The notes beneath the pieces were generated by a model. The model did no database searches and was not told the origin of the DNA. It saw nothing but the letters and a program-made list of their open reading frames with translations. A stretch of DNA of 64,000 nt. Origin: Amycolatopsis oliviviridis. GTDB taxonomy: Bacteria > Actinomycetota > Actinomycetes > Mycobacteriales > Pseudonocardiaceae. The translations under genes were made by a program, and so were the position numbers. This document shows, one piece after another, positions 38,169-46,019 of this stretch. The stretch is from NCBI RefSeq assembly GCF_014654365.1, contig NZ_BNAY01000002.1, forward strand, positions 496,001 through 560,000. The letters run 5' to 3'. How positions within the stretch are numbered: the stretch's first letter is position 1; each line of letters starts with the position of its first letter.

Positions 38169-38969
38169 CTAAAGCGTGTCTGACGCCGCCGCACGCAGAG
38201 TCCCGCCGCCGTTGGCGACCGAGACCACGTTCAGCTCCAGCAGATCGTCGAAGGCCGCGTCGGCGGCGAGTTCGCGCACCTGCACCTGATAGCGCGGTGT
38301 CGTGCGGTAGGTCCCGCCCTGTTCCCCGCTGACCTGGACGAGAAAGCCTTGGTCGGCGAGGAAACGCAGCGCCCGCGCGACCATGCCGCGGGTGGTGTCC
38401 GACGCCAGCCTGCCGTCCTTGGTCGCCGCCGCGGCCGGACGCCGGGCGTAGGCGCGCCAGGCCTGTTCGAGTTCGGGCGCGTCGGCCAGCGGGTCGTTGT
38501 TCGCCTCGGCCTCCGCCGCGCGCTCGTCGAGGATCCGGCAGGCCTCGCGCACCATCGCGTCCACCTGCTCGACGCTGACGCGGCCGATGTAGGTGTCGTT
38601 GGCGAGGTCGTCCGGGCGCGGATAGCCGAGCGCGGCGGTGGCGAGGTGCACGAGCCCGTGCAGGACCTTCTCGGTCTCACGGCGTTCGCGGATCTTGCTC
38701 TGCCGCGCGTAGCTGTCCATCTTGATCTCGAACACGGACTCGTCGGTGGCCGCCAGCACGGCACCGGCCTGGAGGTTGACCTCCAGCACCATCAGCCCGA
38801 GCCCGGCCGCGACCGCGTGTGTGAGCTGCTTGAACGCCCTGTCCTCGCCGTAGCGCCGGACGAGGTCGCCGTAGACGACGTCCCGCGACGGCAGCTGCTT
38901 GGGGCGCATGCCGAACGAGACGAGCCGGGCCGCGGATTCGACGTCCCCTGTAGAAATCCCCGTCGTCAC
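38169..38969 (-). CDS. MukE/MksE-like accessory protein of the SMC operon
   Basis: 266 residues, no recognised signature. Helical, with YGDLVRRYGEDRAFKQLTHA near the N-terminus, and a C-terminal region that looks like a winged helix: MVARALRFLADQGFLVQVSG followed by TYRTTPRYQVQVREL. Size, position and probable winged-helix content fit a MukE/KITE-like subunit, but this is not proven by sequence. The GTG at 38969 forms a GTGA overlap with the upstream gene, so the two are made together. Confidence 0.65.
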   Translation of the reverse strand: MTTGISTGDVESAARLVSFGMRPKQLPSRDVVYGDLVRRYGEDRAFKQLTHAVAAGLGLMVLEVNLQAGAVLAATDESVFEIKMDSYARQSKIRERRETEKVLHGLVHLATAALGYPRPDDLANDTYIGRVSVEQVDAMVREACRILDERAAEAEANNDPLADAPELEQAWRAYARRPAAAATKDGRLASDTTRGMVARALRFLADQGFLVQVSGEQGGTYRTTPRYQVQVRELAADAAFDDLLELNVVSVANGGGTLRAAASDTL

Positions 38970-40444
38970 GCGACCTCCTCCTCTTCCTGATCCTCACGAT
39001 CGACCCGGGCCGACGAAAGCAGCAGATCCGCTCCGCCGAACTCGGGGTCTTCGAGCAGCGTGCCGTCGTCGACGGCCAGCAGCACCTGGTGCTCCCCCAG
39101 CCGAAGCGCCGCGCCGACCTCGGGACTGTAGGCGTGCACCGCCCGCAACGCGACCAGGGCGGGCAGCCCGGGATCGATCCGCCGGGCCTCTTCGAGCAGC
39201 CCGGACAGCCGTCGCGGCACCTCCGGCAGGTCAAGCAGGTCGTCGGCGAGGCGCCACTGCTCGTCTCCGAACTTGTCGGTGACCTCGGCGGGCATCAGCT
39301 CGGGTTCGGGGATCTCGCCGACGAGCTGGTCGCGTTCCGGCGCCGGCCGCAGCAGCAGCGACACCAGCGAGGACAGCGACGGCACCGTCGGCGGGGAGAT
39401 CCCGGCCCCGGCGTGGAAGAACGACTCGGCGGGCGCGACGGCTTCGGCGATCGGCAGGCCCAGCGTCGGCATCAGGAGCTGGCCGAACAGGTCGATCGTC
39501 GCGCGCTGCGGCGGCCCGGAGAACTGCTGGCGGTCCTGTTCGGCGCGGAACACCGCACCGGCGTCGGCCAGCCTCGACTGGAGCCGCGTGTGGCGGCGGA
39601 TGCAGTCGCTGACGATGTCGACCAGTTCGGCGGCCCGGCGTTTGCGGTCGAGGTCCTCGGTCTCGTCCCTCGACGCGGTGATGTTCTTGAGGATCGCGTT
39701 CTCGGCGCGGAAGCGGGACTCGATATGCGACAGCGCCTGGTCCAGCAGGTCCGGGACCTCGCGCTCCCAGTCGACGGCGCGCACGTCACGCCGGGTGGCG
39801 TCGAGTTTGGCGCGCAGGGTCTCGCCGTACTGGACGGTCCGGTAGCGGGCCTGTTCGGCGGCGAGCTTGGCGTCGGCGAGGCGACCGCGGTTGATCAGGT
39901 TCTCCAGTTTGACCTCGGCCGCGATCTGCGCGGACTCGACGTCGGTGTCCAGCGCGCCGACGAGCACGTTGATCGCCTCGTCGGTGGCGCGCAGGTAGAC
40001 CTCGCCGTTGGGCGCGGCCAGCTCGACCAGCAGCTTGAAGTCGAACTGACGGCGCTGGTAGCCGCCGCCGGGACCGATGGAGCCGTAGACGCGGCGGAAC
40101 CCGCGATCGGTGGTGCCCACGTTGATCAGGTTGTCCAGCACCCACCGGGCGACCTTGGCGTGCTCGTCCGGCGTCCGGCCCGGTGCCTGGAGCGCGACGA
40201 ACGGCAGCAGCCGCACGATCACCTGTTCGTGGTCGGCGCCGGTGTCGAAGTCCATCGACACGGTGACCTGGTCGATCGTGTGCAGGGCGATCTCGGCCAT
40301 CTGGTAGATCGTCGCGTCCGCCCAGTCCAGCTTCGCCTTGCGCGCGTCGAGGTCGTGCAAGGGCGCGGTGCAGGCCAGCGCCTTGAGGCGGCGGGTCAGC
40401 CCCTCGTCGGCCAGCCCCATCCCGGTCAGCTCGTCGTCTCGCAC
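38966..40444 (-). CDS. MukF/kleisin-like protein of the SMC operon
   Basis: 492 residues, first gene of the operon. Mostly helical: an N-terminal domain (MADEG-like start, IYQMAEIALHTIDQVTVSMD), a central coiled region (VKLENLINRGRLADAKLAAEQARYR) and a long helix, then an acidic C-terminal domain (ending DREDQEEEEVA). Size and position match MukF/MksF kleisins (about 440-500 residues). No domain was recognised directly. The GTG at 40444 follows TAGCCT by 8 nt, suggesting a leaderless start; an ATG 8 codons in is an alternative. Divergent from the PPOX gene. Confidence 0.6.
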   Translation of the reverse strand: MRDDELTGMGLADEGLTRRLKALACTAPLHDLDARKAKLDWADATIYQMAEIALHTIDQVTVSMDFDTGADHEQVIVRLLPFVALQAPGRTPDEHAKVARWVLDNLINVGTTDRGFRRVYGSIGPGGGYQRRQFDFKLLVELAAPNGEVYLRATDEAINVLVGALDTDVESAQIAAEVKLENLINRGRLADAKLAAEQARYRTVQYGETLRAKLDATRRDVRAVDWEREVPDLLDQALSHIESRFRAENAILKNITASRDETEDLDRKRRAAELVDIVSDCIRRHTRLQSRLADAGAVFRAEQDRQQFSGPPQRATIDLFGQLLMPTLGLPIAEAVAPAESFFHAGAGISPPTVPSLSSLVSLLLRPAPERDQLVGEIPEPELMPAEVTDKFGDEQWRLADDLLDLPEVPRRLSGLLEEARRIDPGLPALVALRAVHAYSPEVGAALRLGEHQVLLAVDDGTLLEDPEFGGADLLLSSARVDREDQEEEEVA

Positions 40445-40529
40445 AGCAGGCCAGGCTAGTCGCCGCCCCCTGCGCCCCGCACGGGTGACCGGGGTGCCCG
40501 GCACCCGGGGCGGCGGTAGCGTCTGTTTC

Positions 40530-40967
40530 ATGCGTGAAATGAGCCGGGACGAATGGTGGGCCTTCGCGAGCGAGGGGACGCGGACGGGCATGCTCGGCCT
40601 GGTCCGTGCCAACGGTGCGGCGATCGTCACGCCGGTGTGGTTCCTGCTGAACGAGGGGCCCGACGGGGACGAGCTGATCTTCACCACCGGCACCGACACG
40701 CTCAAGGGGAAGGCGCTGCGGCGTGACCCGCGGCTTTCACTGGCCGTCGACGACCAGAAGCCGCCGTACTCCTATGTGCAGTTCACCGCCGAAGCCGTGT
40801 TGCACCACGACTACGACGAGATGCTCGAATGGGCGACCAGGCTCGGTGGCCGGTACATGGGCGAGGACAAGGCCGAGGCCTACGGCAAGCGCAACGCCGT
40901 CCCCGAGGAGTCCTTGGTGCGGGCGAAAATCGTGAAGGTGATCGCGCGGGCGGACATCGCCGGCTGA
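40530..40967 (+). CDS. PPOX-class F420-dependent oxidoreductase
   Basis: 145 residues, split beta-barrel flavin/deazaflavin-binding fold: GMLGLVRANGAAIVTPVWFL, DELIFTTGTDTLKGKALRRD and LSLAVDDQKPPYSYVQFTAE. Relatives use F420 or FMN to reduce varied substrates. The ATG at 40530 is 7 nt after TAGCGT, a leaderless start. It shares an 85-bp divergent promoter region with the SMC operon. A perfect 64-bp hairpin follows its stop by 17 bp. Confidence 0.87.
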   Translation: MREMSRDEWWAFASEGTRTGMLGLVRANGAAIVTPVWFLLNEGPDGDELIFTTGTDTLKGKALRRDPRLSLAVDDQKPPYSYVQFTAEAVLHHDYDEMLEWATRLGGRYMGEDKAEAYGKRNAVPEESLVRAKIVKVIARADIAG

Positions 40968-40984
40968 CCCCTCCTTCCTCCCTT

Positions 40985-41048
40985 CGCGTTTAGTCCTCTG
41001 GATGCGGTCCTTGCACACGCAAGGACCGCATCCAGAGGACTAAACGCG
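40985..41048. repeat. 64-bp dispersed hairpin, copy 3 of 5 (perfect 30-bp arms)
   Basis: The two 30-bp arms (CGCGTTTAGTCCTCTGGATG... and ...CATCCAGAGGACTAAACGCG) are exact reverse complements around a four-base loop ACAC. It follows a gene on the plus strand; the next gene is also on the plus strand, so a terminator role is possible but convergence is not required. Confidence 0.9.
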
Positions 41049-41118
41049 TTCAAAAGGCGTCGCAATCCCGCTGACCGCGACAGCTCGCGTGACCCTCCGT
41101 GTTGATGTTGGTCGACTA

Positions 41119-41173
41119 TTGACACGAAGCACCCGCTGGTGTGTGATCTGAACCATAGATAGGAAAGTTTCCT
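41119..41173 (+). promoter_or_regulatory. Promoter and palindromic operator of the secreted sugar dehydrogenase gene
   Basis: A -35 TTGACA (41119-41124) and a -10 TGTGAT (41142-41147) are separated by 17 bp. Just after the expected transcription start is a 13-bp perfect palindrome, AGGAAA-G-TTTCCT (41161-41173), in the setting TAGGAAAGTTTCCTAACTAA. Position suggests repression by blocking transcription. The regulator is unknown; AT-rich palindromes of this kind precede secreted carbohydrate-active genes in actinomycetes (from memory). Confidence 0.6.
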
Positions 41174-41252
41174 AACTAAAACGATCCTCCGCCGGGTCTC
41201 GTCCCGGTCCGCCGTTGCACCTCCCGACCCCACTTCACGCATGGAGGCTCCA

Positions 41253-43814
41253 GTGGCACCCCGACCACCGTGGCGCGCGCTGCTCACGTGTGCCGCCGCG
41301 ACGGCGACGACCCTCGCCGTCCTGCCGGCCCTTCCCGCCGGCGCGGCACCGACCGACTACGAATCCGAAGCCGCGACGATCTCCCAAGGCGCCGTCGAAA
41401 AGAACCACGCGGGCTATTCCGGCGCCGGGTTCGTGAACTTCGACAACGTCGTCGGCAGCTATGTCGAGTACACGGTGAACGCCGCGCAGGCCGGAACCCA
41501 GACGCTGACTTTCCGCTACGCCAACGGAACCACGGTCGACAGGCCGGTCTCGCTGAGCGTCGGCGGCACTTCCGCCGGGACGCTGTCCTTCCCCGGCACC
41601 GGCGCGTGGACCACCTGGAAGACCGTCACCAAGGACGTCACGCTGGCCGCCGGGGCCAACAAGATCCGCACCACCGCGACGACCGCGGAAGGCGGCCCCA
41701 ACGCGGACAAGCTCACCGCGAGCGGAGTGTCCGACGCCGAAGCGCCGACCCCGCCCAAGAACCTGGCCGCCAAGGACATCAAGGCCCGGAGCGCCACCTT
41801 CACCTGGGAGGCCGCGACCGACAACGTCGGCGTGGTCCGCTACGACGTCATGCGCGGCGGCAACGTCCTCAAGAGCGTCGACGGGAGCACGCTCACCGCG
41901 ACCGTCGACAACCTGCAGCCGAACACGGCCTACGACATCTCGGTCGGCGCCTTCGACGCGGCCGGGAACCCATCGCAGCAAAGCAATGTCGTGCAGTTCA
42001 CCACGCCGTCCAGCGGGGACAACACCCCGCCGACCGTGCCGGGGAACCTGCGCTCGACGGCGGTGACCGCGAACAGCGTCTCGTTGGCGTGGAACGCTTC
42101 CACGGACGACAGCGGCACCGTCGCCGGTTACGACGTCTACCAGGGCGCCACGAAGGTCGCGACGACACCGTCCCTCGACGCCACGGTCACCGGGCTGACG
42201 GCGAACACCTCGTACACGTTCACGGTGAAGGCACGGGACCTCGACGGCAACGTCTCCGCCGCGAGCACCGCGCTGACCACCAAGACGAGCGGGAACGCCG
42301 GCGGCGGGATCCCGGAGTACGACAAGGACATCACGAAGGTCGACCTCGCCTGGTCGGTCGACTTCCTGCCGGACGGCAGCGCGCTGGCGACCGAACGGGA
42401 CCGGTTCGAGATCCTGCGGATCACGCCGTCGGGTGAGAAGACCGCGGTCGGCAAGGTGCCCGGCGCGGTCGGCACCAACGGCGAGGGCGGCCTGCTCGGC
42501 ATCGCGATCTCGCCGAACTACGCCACCGATCACGCGATCTACCTGTACCACACGGCTTCCGGCGACAACCGGATCGTGAAGATGACCTACGACAACAGAA
42601 AGCTGTCGTCGACCTCGACCCCGGTGCTCACCGGCATCGCGAAGAACCGTTACCACAACGGGGGAAGACTTCGCTTCGGCCCGGACGGCAAGCTGTACGC
42701 CACCGTCGGCGACGGGCAGAACAAGGACACCGCGCAGAACAAGGGCTCGCTCAACGGGAAGATCCTGCGGGTCAACCCCGACGGCTCGGCGCCGGCCGAC
42801 AACCCGTTCTTCTCCACCGGCGGCAACGCCCGCTACGTCTGGAGCTTCGGGCACCGCAACCCGCAGGGCCTCGCGTGGGACTCCCGCGGCCAGTTGTGGT
42901 CCTCGGAGTTCGGCGACGGCAAGCTGGACGAGCTCAACCTGATCCAGAAGGGCGGCAACTTCGGCTGGCCCCAGTGCGAAGGCACCGACGGCAGCTGCGG
43001 TGGCACGGTCGCGCCGAAGAAGACCTGGTCGACCAGCTCCGGCGGGCCGAGCGGGATCGAGATCGTCAACGACTGGATCTACGTCGCGGCCGTCACCAGC
43101 GAGCAGCTCTTCGCCACCCAGATCAACGCGTCGGGCACCGGCGTCGGTTCGGTGCAGTCGCTGTTCTCCGGCCGCTGGGGCAGGCTCCGCTCGGTCACCA
43201 AGACCCCGGACGGCGGCCTGTGGGTCACCTCGACCAACGCGGACAAGAACGGCGGCACGCCGAGCGGGATCGACAACGTGGTGGTGCGGTTGAGGTTCCC
43301 CGGTGGCGGGCAGCAGCCGGGAGCGTTCAAACTGGCCAGTTCCGCGTTCGCCGACAACGCGTCGATCCCGGACAAGTACACCTGCGCCAGTGACGGCACC
43401 GCGGGCCAGGACACCTCCCCGCCGCTGGCGTGGGGTGCCGGGACCACCGCCGCCAAGGGATACGCGATCGTCTTCGCCGACGTGGCCAACAGCGGCAACA
43501 AACTGCACTGGGCGATCTGGGACATCCCGGCGTCCGCGGCGTCGCTGCCCGAAGGACTGGGCTCCGGCTACACCGTCCCGAACCAGAACGGCGCCAAGCA
43601 GAAGGCCATGGGCAGCGGGGCGAACACGCAGAAGTACTTCGGCCCCTGCCCCGGCGGTTCCACCCATCCCTACACGTTCACGCTCTACGCGCTGAACACG
43701 GCCACGGTGCCGGGGCTGTCCTCGTCCTCGACGATGGCGCAGATCGAGACGGCGATCAAGAACGCCTCGACGGCCAACGTCAAACTGCGCGGCAACTCCA
43801 AAGCCGCGTCCTGA
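41253..43814 (+). CDS. Secreted CBM-FnIII-FnIII-PQQ sugar dehydrogenase-PEBP fusion protein
   Basis: 853 residues. Signal peptide to about residue 32 (LLTCAAATATTLAVLPALPA), then a carbohydrate-binding module of the CBM6/35 type (about 33-160; YESEAATISQGAV, FVNFDNVVGSYVEYTV). Two fibronectin type III domains follow (about 165-345), then a glucose/sorbosone dehydrogenase beta-propeller (about 350-690; DLAWSVDFLPDGSALATERD, NGEGGLLGIAISPNYA, RYHNGGRLRFGPDGKLYATV, FGHRNPQGLAWD). The C-terminus is a PEBP/YbhB-type domain (KLHWAIWDIPASAASLPEG, KYFGPCPGGSTHPYTFTLYA). The GTG at 41253 is chosen because GGAGG lies 5 nt upstream; an ATG at 41241 overlaps that RBS. Confidence 0.87.
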   Translation: MAPRPPWRALLTCAAATATTLAVLPALPAGAAPTDYESEAATISQGAVEKNHAGYSGAGFVNFDNVVGSYVEYTVNAAQAGTQTLTFRYANGTTVDRPVSLSVGGTSAGTLSFPGTGAWTTWKTVTKDVTLAAGANKIRTTATTAEGGPNADKLTASGVSDAEAPTPPKNLAAKDIKARSATFTWEAATDNVGVVRYDVMRGGNVLKSVDGSTLTATVDNLQPNTAYDISVGAFDAAGNPSQQSNVVQFTTPSSGDNTPPTVPGNLRSTAVTANSVSLAWNASTDDSGTVAGYDVYQGATKVATTPSLDATVTGLTANTSYTFTVKARDLDGNVSAASTALTTKTSGNAGGGIPEYDKDITKVDLAWSVDFLPDGSALATERDRFEILRITPSGEKTAVGKVPGAVGTNGEGGLLGIAISPNYATDHAIYLYHTASGDNRIVKMTYDNRKLSSTSTPVLTGIAKNRYHNGGRLRFGPDGKLYATVGDGQNKDTAQNKGSLNGKILRVNPDGSAPADNPFFSTGGNARYVWSFGHRNPQGLAWDSRGQLWSSEFGDGKLDELNLIQKGGNFGWPQCEGTDGSCGGTVAPKKTWSTSSGGPSGIEIVNDWIYVAAVTSEQLFATQINASGTGVGSVQSLFSGRWGRLRSVTKTPDGGLWVTSTNADKNGGTPSGIDNVVVRLRFPGGGQQPGAFKLASSAFADNASIPDKYTCASDGTAGQDTSPPLAWGAGTTAAKGYAIVFADVANSGNKLHWAIWDIPASAASLPEGLGSGYTVPNQNGAKQKAMGSGANTQKYFGPCPGGSTHPYTFTLYALNTATVPGLSSSSTMAQIETAIKNASTANVKLRGNSKAAS

Positions 43815-43878
43815 GTCACGGCCGGGGTGTCCGGAGCGGCGCCGGGCACCCCGACCGTATCCAGTGTGAACTGGAGGA

Positions 43879-43918
43879 ACGCCACCCCGTCCGGGTTTTC
43901 CCGGCGGGGTGGCGTTTT
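43879..43918 (+). terminator. Intrinsic terminator downstream of the sugar dehydrogenase gene
   Basis: Stem AACGCCACCCCG / CGGGGTGGCGTT with a 13-nt loop, followed by a short T run (GGCGTTTTC). It lies 65 bp after the stop and immediately before the NUDIX promoter. Confidence 0.8.
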
Positions 43919-43944
43919 CACGCGAACCGCCTAGGCTTCAGCCG

Positions 43945-44463
43945 GTGAAGGACTGGACGTTCTGCCCGCGCTGCGGGGACCGGACGAGACTCGACGGCGC
44001 CGGCGAGGACACCCACGTCCTCTGCCCCGCCTGCGGCTTCACCAAATACGACAACCCGCTGCCGACCACGGTCGGTCTCATCCTCGACGGCGACCGGATC
44101 CTGTTGCTGCGCCGGGCACACGAGCCCCGCAAGGGCGCTTGGGACACCGTCGGCGGTTTCCTCTCCGGCGCCGAAACCGCCGAGGAGAACCTCGTCCGCG
44201 AAGGACTCGAAGAGACCGGCTGCGTACTCCGGAACCTCCGGTTCGCCGGATCGTATCCGTCGGTCTACGGCGACACCGGCCTCAAGACGATCGGGCTCGC
44301 CTTCACCTGCGAACTCCCGCCGGACGCGGAAATCGTGCTGTCGGAAGAGAACTCCGAGTACGCCTGGTTCCCGCTGACCGACCGCCCGCCGCTCGCCTTC
44401 TCCGACTGCGAGGCCGCGGTGTCCGACTTGGCCGCGCTCACCAGCCGAACAGGTTCCGCATGA
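43945..44463 (+). CDS. NUDIX hydrolase with N-terminal zinc ribbon
   Basis: 172 residues. The zinc ribbon (CPRCGDRTRL...CPACGFTKYDNP) precedes a NUDIX domain with the box GGFLSGAETAEENLVREGLE followed by ETG, giving the G-x5-E-x7-RE-x2-EE pattern. Such proteins hydrolyse nucleoside diphosphate derivatives such as NADH. The GTG at 43945 is 7 nt after TAGGCT, indicating a leaderless start. It overlaps the convergent TetR gene by 26 bp. Confidence 0.9.
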   Translation: MKDWTFCPRCGDRTRLDGAGEDTHVLCPACGFTKYDNPLPTTVGLILDGDRILLLRRAHEPRKGAWDTVGGFLSGAETAEENLVREGLEETGCVLRNLRFAGSYPSVYGDTGLKTIGLAFTCELPPDAEIVLSEENSEYAWFPLTDRPPLAFSDCEAAVSDLAALTSRTGSA

Positions 44464-45049
44464 TCCGCGAGCAGCGTTCGGTCATCGCCGCGGCGTCCTG
44501 ATCGGGCTGGTCGATCCACCAGCTGATCAGGGAATCGACCACCCCGGTCCACACCTGGGCGATCGCCTCGATGTCGCGTTCGTCTTCCAGCCCCCGCGAG
44601 TGCATCAGCTGGGCGGCGCCGACCAGCGCGAACCCGTCGAGCCGGTAGCGGTAGTCGACCGCGACACCGGCGATCTCACCGGTCGAGGGCACCGTCGGGT
44701 CGCGGAGCAGCTTCCACGCGTAGCGGTCGTTGTCGAACGTCTCGAAAATGGCCGAGAGCACCGCGAGCGGCATCCGCTCGGGCGGCTCGCCCTCTTCCGC
44801 CATCGTTTCGGCGACCCCTTCGGTCAGCCTGTCCCCCGCGCGGTGCAGGCACGCGAGGTACAGCCCGTCCTTCGAGCCGAAGTACTGGTACAGCAAGGGT
44901 TTCGTGACACCGACCCGGCGGGCGATCTCCACCATCGACGCCCCGGCGTACCCGTTCTTGCCGAACTCCTCCGTCCCGGCGCGCACGATCTGGGTCTCCC
45001 GCTCCTCGCGGGGCACCCCCTTCGTGCCGACGGCCCTTGCTTCTGTCAC
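44438..45049 (-). CDS. TetR-family transcriptional repressor
   Basis: 203 residues. The N-terminal helix-turn-helix is in QIVRAGTEEFGKNGYAG, then MVEIARRVGVTKPLLYQYFG. The C-terminal ligand domain is helical with LSAIFETFDNDRYAWKLLRD. The GTG at 45049 is 7 nt after TAAGAT (leaderless). Three tandem operators begin 11 bp upstream and overlap that -10, so it should repress itself and the divergent sterol-desaturase gene. Confidence 0.92.
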   Translation of the reverse strand: MTEARAVGTKGVPREERETQIVRAGTEEFGKNGYAGASMVEIARRVGVTKPLLYQYFGSKDGLYLACLHRAGDRLTEGVAETMAEEGEPPERMPLAVLSAIFETFDNDRYAWKLLRDPTVPSTGEIAGVAVDYRYRLDGFALVGAAQLMHSRGLEDERDIEAIAQVWTGVVDSLISWWIDQPDQDAAAMTERCSRIMRNLFGW

Positions 45050-45059
45050 GGCGGTTATC

Positions 45060-45103
45060 TTACCCTGAGGTAAATGACCCTAGGGTAAGTTACCTGAAGG
45101 TCA
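45060..45103. promoter_or_regulatory. Three tandem TetR operator palindromes
   Basis: Three 14-bp imperfect palindromes at 15-bp spacing: TTACCCTGAGGTAA (45060-45073), TGACCCTAGGGTAA (45075-45088) and TTACCTGAAGGTCA (45090-45103). The middle one holds a perfect ACCCTAGGGT. The first overlaps the leftward -10 of the TetR gene, and all lie in the promoter region of the rightward desaturase-family gene. Confidence 0.78.
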
Positions 45104-45134
45104 GATACCGGGGGTCGAGACAGGGAGTGGTGCC

Positions 45135-46019
45135 GTGGCGGATTTTCTTGCCCATCTGAGTGACCCGGTGCTGATGGCGACGCCGGTGTTCCTGCTGTTC
45201 GTCGCGATCGAGATCCTCGCGCTGCACGTGCTGGGCCACGACGACAACGTCATCGGCTACAGCGTCAAGGACACCCGGACCAGCATGTCCATGGGCGCGG
45301 TGGCGGTGGTGATCAACGGTGTCTTCCGCATCGCCATGCTGTTCGTGTTCGCCGCGCTGTACGAACTGGCGCCGGTGAAGTTCAGTCCGCACGACTGGTG
45401 GACCTGGGTCCTGATGCTGCTGGGGCAGGAGATCGTCTTCTACGCCTACCACCGGGCGAGCCACCGCGTCCGGATCATGTGGGCGGGCCACCAGGTGCAC
45501 CATTCGAGCGAGCACTACAACTTCTCGACGGCGCTGCGGCAGAAGTGGACCCCGTACTTCCAGCTGCCGTTCTGGTCGATCCTCGCCTTCGCCGGCATCC
45601 CGCCGTGGATGATCCTCACCGGCCTGTCGATCGATCTCGTCTACCAGTTCTTCGTGCACACCGAGAAGATCCGGAAGCTGCCGCGCTGGTTCGAGTACGT
45701 GTTCAACACGCCTTCACACCATCGTGTGCACCACGGCAGCGACAAGGAGTACCTGGACGCGAACTACGGCGGCATCCTGATCATCTGGGACCGGATGTTC
45801 GGCAGCTTCGTGCCCGAGGGCAAACGGCCGACCTACGGGCTGACCAAGAACGTCGACTCCTACAACCTGCTCAAGGTCGGCTTCCACGAATACGGCTCGA
45901 TCCTGCGCGACGTCCGCGCGGCCGGGTCGTGGCGGGACAAGCTCGGGTACGTGTTCGGGCCGCCGGGCTGGCAGCCCGCGAAGGAGCTGAGCCTAAGCGG
46001 TCCTCCGCAACAAGGATGA
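45135..46019 (+). CDS. Sterol desaturase / fatty acid hydroxylase family protein
   Basis: 294 residues, four or more membrane segments. The di-iron histidine clusters are HRASHRVRIMWAGHQVHHSS (about residues 106-125), FFVHTE and SHHRVHH (about 195). The family includes C-4 and C-5 sterol oxidases and carotenoid or lipid hydroxylases; the substrate is unknown. The GTG at 45135 has GGGAG upstream. It is divergent from the TetR gene, which probably controls it. The 3' end overlaps the broken gpgS by 27 bp. Confidence 0.87.
   Translation: MADFLAHLSDPVLMATPVFLLFVAIEILALHVLGHDDNVIGYSVKDTRTSMSMGAVAVVINGVFRIAMLFVFAALYELAPVKFSPHDWWTWVLMLLGQEIVFYAYHRASHRVRIMWAGHQVHHSSEHYNFSTALRQKWTPYFQLPFWSILAFAGIPPWMILTGLSIDLVYQFFVHTEKIRKLPRWFEYVFNTPSHHRVHHGSDKEYLDANYGGILIIWDRMFGSFVPEGKRPTYGLTKNVDSYNLLKVGFHEYGSILRDVRAAGSWRDKLGYVFGPPGWQPAKELSLSGPPQQG

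Noticed and set aside
35852..38332. Long open frame of about 826 codons on the plus strand opposite the SMC gene
   Set aside because: It is the complement of high-G+C codons. The minus-strand frame has Walker and signature motifs and proper operon overlaps; the plus frame is Arg/Gly/His-rich without motifs.
33683..40444. Complete Wadjet (JetABCD) system
   Set aside because: No JetD-like nuclease gene is present on either side, and the SMC protein is longer than the JetC proteins I know.
43830..43858. Weak CGGGGTGTCC / GGGCACCCCG hairpin after the sugar dehydrogenase gene
   Set aside because: Short and imperfect, and a much stronger terminator lies 25 bp further on.
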